Part shown: positions 50,030 to 57,620 of the stretch, piece by piece
Layout of the letters: every line of letters starts with the position of its first letter
Numbering within the stretch: position 1 is the stretch's first letter
NCBI RefSeq assembly: GCF_022811725.1
Contig: NZ_CP094527.1
Location: 6,944,001-7,008,000 of the forward strand
DNA from: Mucilaginibacter sp. SMC90
GTDB taxonomy: Bacteria > Bacteroidota > Bacteroidia > Sphingobacteriales > Sphingobacteriaceae
Direction: 5' to 3'
Length of the DNA: 64,000 nt
Program-made: the position numbers and the translations under genes
Notes under the pieces: model-generated
The model's input: the letters and a program-made list of their open reading frames with translations, nothing else
The model's database searches: none
What the model was told of the DNA's origin: nothing

Positions 50030-50713
50030 ATGAAGATCCTCCTCATAGAAGATGAACCCAAACTGGTATCCATTATCCAGCGAGACCTTACTGCCGAAGG
50101 TCACGAAATAAGTGTTGCCCTCGATGGCACAACCGGACTGGATATGGCCATAAAAATGGATTTTCAATTGATCATTCTGGATATTATGCTGCCTGGCATC
50201 AATGGCATCGAAGTTTGCAGGCGACTACGGCAGGCAAACCAAAGTGCTGCCATATTAATGCTCACCGCCCTGGGTACTACCGAAAATGTTGTAACAGGAC
50301 TTGATAGTGGTGCAGATGATTACATGGTTAAACCTTTTAGTCTGGTTGAGCTTAATGCCCGCATTCGCACGCTGGCCCGTCGCAATACCAATCTTGTACA
50401 GCCACCAAACGTGATCCAAATTGCCGACCTAACGATTAATGGCGATGAAAAATCGGTAAAACGCGGCGATAAAACCATCGAACTTACAGCTACCGAATAC
50501 CGACTATTGGAGTTTCTGGCTAAAAACAAAAACCACATGCTCAGTCGCATTGAGATACTGGAGCACGTTTGGAACATTGATTTCAACATGGGGACCAATG
50601 TGGTTGATGTATATATCAACTACCTGCGCAAGAAAGTCGATAAAGATTTTGACAACAAGCTTATCCACACAGTTATAGGCATGGGCTATATTTTAAAAAA
50701 CAACGCAGCCTAA
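50030..50713 (+). CDS. OmpR-family response regulator
   Basis: The 227-residue regulator begins MKILLIEDEPKLVSIIQRDL, has phospho-acceptor Asp51 in LIILDIMLPG and Lys in YMVKPFS, and a winged-helix output domain (LTATEYRLLEFLAKNKN, VWNIDFNMGTNVVDVYINYLRKKVD, VIGMGYIL). The YINYLRKK pattern is that of the CusR/CopR group, but no metal-export genes are near. The kinase gene follows immediately after its stop, in one operon. Confidence 0.92.
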   Translation: MKILLIEDEPKLVSIIQRDLTAEGHEISVALDGTTGLDMAIKMDFQLIILDIMLPGINGIEVCRRLRQANQSAAILMLTALGTTENVVTGLDSGADDYMVKPFSLVELNARIRTLARRNTNLVQPPNVIQIADLTINGDEKSVKRGDKTIELTATEYRLLEFLAKNKNHMLSRIEILEHVWNIDFNMGTNVVDVYINYLRKKVDKDFDNKLIHTVIGMGYILKNNAA

Positions 50714-52087
50714 ATGAGCATCCAGAAAAAAGTCGCGCTGCTGTTCCTGGCCTTAACGGTATCGGTAATATTGGTATTTAGCGGGGCTATCTTCTATTTT
50801 GTTCACCAGTTTACTTTCGACGATTTTTTTAAACGCCTGGAAACAAGGGTAAACATTTCTTCGCAAATCCATCACCTTAATGACCGCGACAGCCTTGGCA
50901 TGTACAAGGAAATACGTCAGCGCTATCTTGAACGCCTCATTGCCGAAAAACAATATATTATTAAACCCGAGGTTTATACCAAAGGTAAAACGGTAAAAGG
51001 CGTTCCGGCCGAATTGATAAAGAATATTCTGGCCAACGGAAAATCGCGGTTTAAAGCCAACAACGTATTTTATGCCGGCAATATATTTCACTTTCCCGAA
51101 GGTGACGCTATTATTGTAGTTTCGGCAACCAATCCATCGGGCCTTAGTGAGCTTAATGATCTTGAACAGGTATTGATTGTTAGTTTCCTGATTTCGATTT
51201 TAATTGTTTACCTCATTGGCCGCCGTTTTTCATACCATACCTTTAAACCGGTACGTAACATCATTAAAAAGGTAAACACCATTACGGCAAGCAACCTGCA
51301 CCTGCGTTTGGAAGATTATAAAGGGAAAGACGAAATAGCAGAGCTTACCCAAACGTTCAATAACATGCTCGACAGGCTGGAGACCGCTTTTGAAACCCAA
51401 AACAACTTTATTAGCAACGCCTCGCATGAACTTCGCACGCCGCTGGCCATCATCAAAGGTGAGGCCGAGATCTCTTTAAAAAATTTAGATCAGCCGGGTG
51501 CCGATCTTCATAAAAACCTTAATGAAATCCTTACCGGCACCCAAAGTTTGCAGGACATTATTACCAGCTTACTTGGCCTGGCACAAAGCGGGTTTGACGG
51601 TAAAAAACAAAACTGGGAACAGATCCGCGCCGATGAGCTGGCGTTTATGGTTAAAGAGGCGGTTGATCATATCATCCCGACAAATAATTTAAGCATCGAT
51701 TTCTCATCGCTGCCTGATGATGTAGAAAGCTTGGTAACGCAGGGAAACACCAACCTGCTCAAGTTGGCAATAAGCAATGTAGGCCTTAACGCCTGCAAAT
51801 ACTCCGAAAACAAACCGGTAACACTTAAGGTGTATGCCGAAAACAACAGCATTATTTTTAGTGTAAAGGACCAGGGCATAGGTATTCCTGAAAGCGATGT
51901 TCAGCACATCTTTGAACCATTTTTCCGTGCATCAAACACCGGGAAATATGAGGGTCATGGTGTAGGCCTTCCGCTCGCATTAAACATAGTAAGGCTACAC
52001 AAGGGCAACATTGGTATTATTTCAAAAGAAGGTGAAGGCACCGAGATCAGGGTGATGCTGCCGGTGTATCGTGAAGAGAAAGGTTAA
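50714..52087 (+). CDS. HAMP-domain sensor histidine kinase
   Basis: The 457-residue kinase has a first membrane helix at about 8-30, a periplasmic domain of about 120 residues, a second helix at about 153-169, a HAMP domain (FKPVRNIIKKVNTI to NMLDRLETAF), His238 in SNASHELRTPLAIIKGE, and N, G1 and G2 boxes (VGLNACKYSENK, VKDQGIGIPES, GHGVGLPLALNIV). The periplasmic domain has no recognised fold. The start follows the regulator stop directly. Confidence 0.92.
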   Translation: MSIQKKVALLFLALTVSVILVFSGAIFYFVHQFTFDDFFKRLETRVNISSQIHHLNDRDSLGMYKEIRQRYLERLIAEKQYIIKPEVYTKGKTVKGVPAELIKNILANGKSRFKANNVFYAGNIFHFPEGDAIIVVSATNPSGLSELNDLEQVLIVSFLISILIVYLIGRRFSYHTFKPVRNIIKKVNTITASNLHLRLEDYKGKDEIAELTQTFNNMLDRLETAFETQNNFISNASHELRTPLAIIKGEAEISLKNLDQPGADLHKNLNEILTGTQSLQDIITSLLGLAQSGFDGKKQNWEQIRADELAFMVKEAVDHIIPTNNLSIDFSSLPDDVESLVTQGNTNLLKLAISNVGLNACKYSENKPVTLKVYAENNSIIFSVKDQGIGIPESDVQHIFEPFFRASNTGKYEGHGVGLPLALNIVRLHKGNIGIISKEGEGTEIRVMLPVYREEKG

Positions 52088-52260
52088 ATATTTTTCTACT
52101 TTTACCATCCCAGGTGAAGTGAAAAGGGTGTCATGCAGAGTGTTTAAATCCATAGGGATCTGAAAGCTCAATGACATCTCAACCACGTCATTATAAGGCA
52201 CGAAGCAATCCCTGATGGTAAAAAACTGACAAGTCTTGGCTTTAGCCCAATTTAACGTCT

Positions 52261-52478
52261 CATCAGGGTCTCTCGCAGATTTAAGCTAACCCGCAAAATT
52301 GTTTTGTCGTTTAATCAGCAAGGCGCTTTGTTTTGCACCTCTGGTGCATAGGGTATTTCTATACTTTCTATGCTACAAACCTTTTGCACCTCTGGTGCAT
52401 CTGTCCTTAAGCATCTCAATTAATATCAGATTATGTTGTAAAACCTTGCCGGTCCCAGCGGGGCCACGTGTTTATAGC
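52261..52478. repeat. Modular hairpin element B (truncated)
   Basis: The left end CATCAGGGTCTCTCGCAG and TTTAAGCTAACCCGCAAAAT matches elements A and C. It is followed by two GCACCTCTGGTGC hairpins with the CTACAAACCTTTT spacer. After 52430 the sequence switches to the element-E type (CCCAGCGGGGCC, CACGTGTTTATAGC), so it looks like a recombinant between element types. Confidence 0.7.
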
Positions 52479-52496
52479 TTTAAAAAAACACATTCA

Positions 52497-52860
52497 GCTT
52501 GTGGTCGGTGTTTTCACCGCACCATATGATTTACTGGTCGATTGTTCAATCTAATGACTGCGAATATCGGAAGTTTACGGCCGGGTTGTAAGGCAAAAGT
52601 GGTGCGGTGAAAACACCACAGGTGTTCGGAAGATTCAGATCGGTTGGGAATGCTGGTTAAAAAAGCTATGTCATTGCGAGCGAAGCGGCAGAGGGTAGAG
52701 CGTGGGAGCGACGTGGCAATCCCGTAACTATACAGGGCGGATATGCATTGGCTACGAGATTGCCGCGCTACGCTCGCAATGACATATTTTTTTATTTAAA
52801 AAGTAGAGATAATTTCATCTTCCGAACACCTGCGGTGAAAACACCGACCACAGGCTAAAA
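52497..52860. repeat. Nested element: REP core inside GGTG-N4-CACC arms
   Basis: The outer arms AGCTTGTGGTCGGTGTTTTC (52497-) and GAAAACACCGACCACAGGCT (-52857) are near-exact complements. A second pair built on GGTGCGGTGAAAACACC and GGTGTTCGGAAGAT/ATCTTCCGAACACC lies inside. At the centre is a REP copy (52668-52785; arms ATGTCATTGCGAGCGAAGCG and CGCTACGCTCGCAATGACAT). Confidence 0.75.
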
Positions 52861-53086
52861 AATCGTGATGACGTGTAAAAAAATAACATCGATAGTCAAT
52901 AACTTACAATCATCATATAAGGCACGAAGCAATCCCTGATGGTAAAAAAACTGACAAGTCTTGGCTTTAGTCCAATTTAACGTCTCATCAGGGTCTCTCG
53001 CAGCGAACCCTGATGTATACGTCATTCAGATTCGCTGTTCATAATATCCTCGGAGACCTTTAGAACACAGCGAACCTCTGGGTGCA
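52861..53086. repeat. Direct repeat of the 52190-52270 segment with a RAYT-type hairpin
   Basis: The segment at about 52917-52990 (AAGGCACGAAGCAATCCCTG, TGACAAGTCTTGGCTTTAG, CAATTTAACGTCTCATCAGG) repeats 52195-52270 almost exactly. It leads into the hairpin CATCAGGGTCTCTCGCAG...CCCTGATG at 52986-53015. The 1.4-kb gap from 52088 to 53525 is therefore nearly all repeat. Confidence 0.7.
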
Positions 53087-53386
53087 TTGCGAGTTTAAGT
53101 TAACCCACAAAATCAACCAACCTCAAATTTCAACACGAGGCACCTACGGAGCCGAAAAACATGTCCCTTTAGCGCTATAAACACGTGGCCTCTCTGAGGC
53201 CGGTAACGCTTATAATATATTTGGCGTGCCAGGCGGCCTCGGAGAGGCCACGTGTTTATAGACAAAATTTAAAGAGATATTGGACTCCAGCGGAGTCTCG
53301 TAATCGTAAACTTGCTTTCCAACCATTGCTTAGCACACATTTAGATTTTGTGGGTAAACTCAAATTTGCGAGAGGCCCTGAGGGGA
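53087..53386. repeat. Modular hairpin element D
   Basis: The ends TGCGAGTTTAAGTTAACCC and ATTTTGTGGGTAAACTC...TTTGCGAGAG match elements A-C. The interior is of the element-E type: CACGAGGCACCTACGGAGCC, CTATAAACACG...CGTGTTTATAG, GGCCTCTCTGAGGCC, GGCCTCGGAGAGGCC and GACTCCAGCGGAGTC. Confidence 0.75.
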
Positions 53387-53525
53387 CTAAATTTCAAAGC
53401 CCATTATCTTTTAATGATAATTATTAAACTCTAATCAGATTCTAATCTCCTTCTTAAACCGCTTTAATCCCCGGTACCTACTATTGTATCAACAAACAGA
53501 AGTAAACACAAAAAAAGGTATCATC

Positions 53526-54017
53526 ATGAAAACATTAAACATCATTATCCCGTCTGATTTCACCTTATCATCACTGAACATTATACCCGTGTTAGCCGAG
53601 CGCTATCCGAAAGACAAACTAAACATATCACTGGTTCATTTCCTGCAACTATCAGATTCGATATCTGATCTGCTATTACTATCCCGTCGCAGCAGGGAGT
53701 ACGCGCTCATCAGCGATGAATTTTACGCCGGCTGCACTATGCTTAAAGCTGATTATCCGGACCAGATCGCCTGTATCACACCCGACTTTTTTTACGGCAA
53801 TACAGTAGCTGTATTTAAAAACTATCTTGAAGCAAAAGAAACCGACCTGATAGCTATGCCCGAAAACCATAATTACCAAAGGTTAACACCCAACAGCTTT
53901 GATCCTACCATATTAATGGAGCGCACCAGGTATAAAATAATTACCCTTAAAGCCGAAGTTAAACAGCCATTGACAGTAGTTAAAGCCGATGCAGAACATG
54001 AGCTGCTGGAGGTTTAG
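53526..54017 (+). CDS. Unrecognised small cytoplasmic protein paired with bestrophin
   Basis: I do not recognise the family. The 163-residue protein starts at ATG 53526 (MKTLNIIIPSDFTLSSLNII). Alternating beta-alpha segments (LNIIIPSDF, LNISLVHFLQL, TDLIAMPENHN) are compatible with a universal-stress-protein or Rossmann-like fold, but the ATP-binding glycine motif is missing. It ends 30 bases before the bestrophin gene on the same strand and is probably co-transcribed with it, so it may regulate the channel. There is no signal peptide. Confidence 0.65.
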   Translation: MKTLNIIIPSDFTLSSLNIIPVLAERYPKDKLNISLVHFLQLSDSISDLLLLSRRSREYALISDEFYAGCTMLKADYPDQIACITPDFFYGNTVAVFKNYLEAKETDLIAMPENHNYQRLTPNSFDPTILMERTRYKIITLKAEVKQPLTVVKADAEHELLEV

Positions 54018-54047
54018 TATTTATTAAAATCATTTAAAACATTATCT

Positions 54048-54980
54048 ATGTTACTAAAAGAAAATATCCCGGTAAAATACGTGGTGGGGAAAATCAAGAA
54101 CGAGCTTTTATTTGTTGCCGGTTATGCCGTAGCTATAGCTTTATTTCACCGCTTTTTCCCTGAATACCGCATTTCAATTCCGATTGCGGTTCCGGCCATA
54201 CTGGCTACTATTATATCACTATTGCTGGCCTTCCGTTCAAATCAGGCTTATGACCGCTGGTGGGAAGCCCGGGGCATCTGGGGAGCTATCGTAAACGATT
54301 CAAGATCCCTTACCCGCGAACTGATCACATTTTTAGATGGCGATAACGCTGCCTGCGAAGAAATAGAGGGTTTCAAAAAACGGTTTGTTTACCGGCAGAT
54401 AGCATGGTGTTACGGCTTAAGCCAATCTTTACGTAAGCAGGACCCTTATGCTAAAAACACCCATCTGTTAGTTGATGAAGAGGTAAAATTCAGCCATCGT
54501 TTTACAAATGTGCCCAATAGTTTGCTAAAACTACACGGGCTGGACTTAAAGCTGGCTTATAAAAACGGATGGCTGAATGACTACCAGCAAGTGCAGATAG
54601 ATGGTACGCTTACCCGCCTGTGCGATGCCATGGGTAAATGCGAGCGGATCAAGAACACTGTATTTCCGGTTACCTACAGTTTATATATCCACTTTTGCCT
54701 GTACCTGTTCATTATACTGCTGCCTTTTGGCCTGATAGAGTTCTTTGGTATGTTTGAAGTACCGCTGATCATAGCTATAGCAGCAGCATTTTTACTGGTA
54801 GAGAAAATGGCTATCCACCTGCAGGACCCGTTTGAAAACAAACCAACAGATACCCCAACAACTGCCATATCGCAAACCATTGAACGCGATTTGAAGCAGA
54901 TGCTTAACGATAAACATGAGAGTGAAAAGGTAGCAGCTCAGCCTGCCGCCACTAAAGCCGACGTATATTATATACTGTAA
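54048..54980 (+). CDS. Bestrophin-family ion channel (UPF0187)
   Basis: The 310-residue protein belongs to the bacterial bestrophin family of pentameric chloride or cation channels. Membrane helices lie at about 20-36, 45-63, 207-227 and 233-250. The family segment LLAFRSNQAYDRWWEARGIWGAIVNDSR (63-90) is intact, as is FVYRQIAWCYGL. Inner-membrane location is expected. It is preceded by the small protein at 53526 and followed by a bidirectional terminator. Confidence 0.9.
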   Translation: MLLKENIPVKYVVGKIKNELLFVAGYAVAIALFHRFFPEYRISIPIAVPAILATIISLLLAFRSNQAYDRWWEARGIWGAIVNDSRSLTRELITFLDGDNAACEEIEGFKKRFVYRQIAWCYGLSQSLRKQDPYAKNTHLLVDEEVKFSHRFTNVPNSLLKLHGLDLKLAYKNGWLNDYQQVQIDGTLTRLCDAMGKCERIKNTVFPVTYSLYIHFCLYLFIILLPFGLIEFFGMFEVPLIIAIAAAFLLVEKMAIHLQDPFENKPTDTPTTAISQTIERDLKQMLNDKHESEKVAAQPAATKADVYYIL

Positions 54981-54986
54981 GCTTTA

Positions 54987-55014
54987 AGCCCCTGTGCGGG
55001 AAGGCACAGGGGTT
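54987..55014. terminator. Bidirectional terminator
   Basis: The perfect 9-bp stem CCCCTGTGC/GCACAGGGG (54989-54997 and 55004-55012) lies between the stops of two convergent genes, flanked by AGC...TTC. The U-tract is weak on both sides. Confidence 0.65.
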
Positions 55015-55022
55015 CACTTATT

Positions 55023-55226
55023 TTATTCTTTGAAGCCTAAACCTTCTTCTTTCATTTTCTCTTTTACCACCGGTACCGAACTTTTGCCGACACCGTGCAA
55101 ATGCAAAAACTCCTTCTCCGTAAGTTTAGATAATTCAAGCAATGAAGTGATACCCGCATTAGCCAATGCACGCCGGGCCGGATTACCCAATTTGCCAAAA
55201 GGGCTTTCTGATTCTTCAGTTTTCAT
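55023..55226 (-). CDS. RpoA C-terminal-domain-like small protein (helix-hairpin-helix)
   Basis: The 67-residue protein has the pattern LGNPARRALANAGITSLLELSKLTEKEFLHLHGVGKSSVPVVKEKM. It follows the RNA polymerase alpha-subunit C-terminal domain with its helix-hairpin-helix (GVGKSS). It contains essentially only this domain, without the alpha N-terminal part. The alpha CTD binds the UP-element minor groove and transcription factors. A free CTD-like protein could bind DNA or compete for activators, but its role is unknown. It is a single-gene unit, convergent with the bestrophin gene. Confidence 0.7.
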   Translation of the reverse strand: MKTEESESPFGKLGNPARRALANAGITSLLELSKLTEKEFLHLHGVGKSSVPVVKEKMKEEGLGFKE

Positions 55227-55367
55227 GATGAATGGTTTAATTGATGATCAAATTTACCATCAAACCAACTTCTGCGTAAGGGGCATTTGCGACTATTATG
55301 GGGTAGGGTTTGTAGTTCTTTTCTTGTGTTTGATTGAAACGAACGCTTAATATGGTTTACCTACCCT

Positions 55368-55704
55368 TCTCGGACTCCCGCAGTTTAAGTTCACCCACAA
55401 AATTGTTTTGTCGTTTAATCAGCAAGGCGTTTTGTTTTGCACCTCTGGTGCAAAGGGCGTTTCTATACTTTTTTATGCTACAAACCTTTTGCACCTCTGG
55501 TGCACCTGTCCTTAAGCACATCTTAATTGATACCCGTTTATTAAATTATAAAAATCCCCCAGAGGGGGAACAGGTTTGTAGTAATAACGTTCCACCCCTT
55601 ACCTGAACCCCAGAGGGGTTCAACTCCGCGAATTACTCAATTGGCAATAATCATTGGACTATTAATTTGTGGGTAACTTAAATCTGCGAGAGCCCCCTAA
55701 AGGA
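55368..55704. repeat. Modular hairpin element C (about 335 bp)
   Basis: The ends are CTCGGACTCCCGCAGTTTAAG with TTCACCCACAAAATTG, and GTGGGTAACTTAAATCTGCG with AGAGCCCC. Inside are two GCACCTCTGGTGC hairpins, CCCCCAGAGGGGG and GAACCCCAGAGGGGTTC, linked by CTACAAACCTTTT and TTTGTAGTAATAACGTT spacers. It is the inverse orientation of element A. Confidence 0.8.
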
Positions 55705-55738
55705 CCATGAAAGCAGCATAGCGAATAAACAACAACCA

Positions 55739-55827
55739 TATCATTGCTGTGAGGAACGACGAAGCAATCTCGTAGCTATACAGAGCGGACATGCATTGGC
55801 TACGAGATTGCCGCGCTACGCAATGAA
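55739..55827. repeat. REP-like palindrome, truncated right arm
   Basis: The left arm TATCATTGCTGTGAGGAACG and the centre CTCGTAGCTATACAGAGCGG are family-like. The right arm ends early (GCCGCGCTACGCAATGAATA). Confidence 0.7.
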
Positions 55828-55851
55828 TATTTTTAAAATATAGCGTCAAAC

Positions 55852-55880
55852 AAAAAGAGCCGCCCTAAGGCAGCTCTTCG
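55852..55880 (-). terminator. Terminator of accA
   Basis: On the minus strand GAGCTGCC-TTA-GGGCGGCTC is followed by TTTTTGTTTG, about 20 bases after the stop. Confidence 0.85.
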
Positions 55881-55898
55881 TATCAAAGCAGATAAATT

Positions 55899-56852
55899 TT
55901 ATTCATTAACCACACCCATTGAGCAAAATTTGTCAATTCGCTCGGCAACAAGCTCGTCGATATTACGCTCTTTAAGGGTTTTGAGATCTTTTAGTAATTG
56001 TTTTTTCAGAATGCCAGCCATTGCAACCGGATCCTGGTGAGCACCACCAAGCGGTTCTTTGATCACGCCGTCAATCAGTTTGTTCTTGAACATCTCTGTC
56101 GAGGTTAGTTTAAGCACTTCGGCTGCACGCTCTTTGTTTTCCCAGGTTTTCCAAAGGATGGTTGAGCAGTTTTCGGGAGAGATCACCGAATACCAGGAAT
56201 TATCCAGCATCAGTACTCTATCGCCAATACCAATACCCAATGCACCGCCCGATGCACCTTCGCCAATGATCACACAAATCACAGGCACTTTCAGTACTGC
56301 CATTTCAAGCAGGTTACGGGCAATGGCTTCACCCTGACCGCGTTCTTCAGCCTCCAAACCGGGAAATGCTCCGGGAGTATCAATCAGGGTAACTACAGGT
56401 TTGTTGAACTTTTCGGCCATTTTCATCAGCCTTAAAGCTTTGCGGTAACCTTCCGGGTTGGCCATACCAAAGTTACGGTATTGACGCTCTTTGGTGTTAC
56501 GGCCTTTCTGATGACCGATAAACATTACTGTTTGGCCATTTAACGTACCGAAACCGCCGATTATAGCTTTATCATCGCCAACTGTACGGTCGCCATGCAG
56601 TTCAATAAAATCATCACACATCAACTCGATGTATTGCAAGGTATACGGCCTTTCGGGGTGACGCGAAATTTGTACTTTTTGCCAGCCGGTAAGGTTGCTA
56701 TATATGTCTTTTTTGGCTTCCTCCAGCTTTCCTTCCAGTTCGGCAACTGTTGCCGACATGTCGAGTTTATTTTTTTCCTCAACCTGCTTTACCTTCTCTA
56801 TTTGCTGCTGTAACTCAGCCAGTGGTTTTTCAAAATCAAACGTAATCTTCAT
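55899..56852 (-). CDS. accA: Acetyl-CoA carboxylase carboxyltransferase, alpha subunit
   Basis: AccA, with AccD, transfers the carboxyl group from carboxybiotin to acetyl-CoA, giving malonyl-CoA for fatty-acid synthesis. The 317-residue protein starts MKITFDFEKPLAELQQQIEK (coiled-coil N-terminus). It has QISRHPERPYTLQYIELM, HQKGRNTKERQYRNFGMANPEGYRKALRLM, TLIDTPGAFPGLEAEERGQGEAIARNL and the oxyanion-hole GEGASGGALGIGIGD. It is complete. accD is not in the window, which is usual in this group. Confidence 0.96.
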   Translation of the reverse strand: MKITFDFEKPLAELQQQIEKVKQVEEKNKLDMSATVAELEGKLEEAKKDIYSNLTGWQKVQISRHPERPYTLQYIELMCDDFIELHGDRTVGDDKAIIGGFGTLNGQTVMFIGHQKGRNTKERQYRNFGMANPEGYRKALRLMKMAEKFNKPVVTLIDTPGAFPGLEAEERGQGEAIARNLLEMAVLKVPVICVIIGEGASGGALGIGIGDRVLMLDNSWYSVISPENCSTILWKTWENKERAAEVLKLTSTEMFKNKLIDGVIKEPLGGAHQDPVAMAGILKKQLLKDLKTLKERNIDELVAERIDKFCSMGVVNE

Positions 56853-56899
56853 ACACTTTATTTGGAGGCGCTAAATTAAGCAAATCAAATGGGATATTT

Positions 56900-57403
56900 T
56901 CAATTATGAGCGTTGAGTGTTTCCAACTTGGTGATTTGCTGCGGCGCCAGCGCATTTCCGGTGTTCAGGCAAGCCTGTAAAATGGCGTTTCGCAGTTCAC
57001 CGTAATACAAACCGGAGCGGTTGGAATAAAAGATAATGCTCCCATTATCCGTCCCTTTTCTCATCAGTTTATCAAGTGTGGTTTCGTTGGTAACAATAAA
57101 ATTGCCCATCTCTACCCGCTTGCGGTGTAATTCTGCAGCAATGGCGGTGATCTTGGTAACCTGCACAGGGCTCAGGCTTAGCTCTTTTTTAAATTTCAAT
57201 GCCGCATCGGGCATGGGGTAGTGATTAAGCCTTGCCACCTGCTCAATATCATCAAACAAATACTCACCGCTTATCAATTGGGTAAACTTCTTATCGCTCA
57301 AAGTTTTTATAGGCGATTTTTTCAGGGTGCTATCGGCTTGCTGGGCTTTGGCACCGATGCTTAGACACAAGGTTATGATGAGGGGAAGTATGGTTTTTAG
57401 CAT
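56900..57403 (-). CDS. Secreted helical protein, Spy/CpxP-like
   Basis: The 167-residue protein has a signal peptide (MLKTILPLIITLCLSIGAKAQ). Its mature part is helical with two motifs like the LTxxQ repeats of Spy/CpxP proteins: LSPVQVTKITAIAAELHRKRVEM and LAPQQITKLETL. Such proteins are periplasmic chaperones or stress sensors that respond to envelope stress. The match is by pattern, and the protein could instead be an unrelated helical protein. Confidence 0.6.
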   Translation of the reverse strand: MLKTILPLIITLCLSIGAKAQQADSTLKKSPIKTLSDKKFTQLISGEYLFDDIEQVARLNHYPMPDAALKFKKELSLSPVQVTKITAIAAELHRKRVEMGNFIVTNETTLDKLMRKGTDNGSIIFYSNRSGLYYGELRNAILQACLNTGNALAPQQITKLETLNAHN

Positions 57404-57479
57404 TGGGGGATTTAGTATCTTATGTTGAAAGCTATTTGAATAACGCTAAATTTAGCAATAATCTTATAAGGCGCACAGT

Positions 57480-57618
57480 TTACTCACCCGGTCTGCGCTT
57501 CGCTGGACCACCCTCTCTTCGCCTTTGGCGGAAAGAGGGTAAGAAAAAATAAAATAAAACCCCTCTTTACGCTTGCGTAGAGAGGGGTGACGAGCGCAGC
57601 GACGTCGGGGTGAGTCAA
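57480..57618. repeat. Two-level palindrome at the 3' end of the GH43 gene
   Basis: The outer arms TTTACTCACCCGGTCTGCGC and GCGCAGCGACGTCGGGGTGA pair. Inside is ACCCTCTCTTCGCC...GGCGGAAAGAGGGT, followed by ACCCCTCTTTACGC...GCGTAGAGAGGGGT. The last hairpin with the AT tract at 57545-57558 is suited to terminate the GH43 transcript on the minus strand. Confidence 0.7.
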
Positions 57619-57620
57619 TA

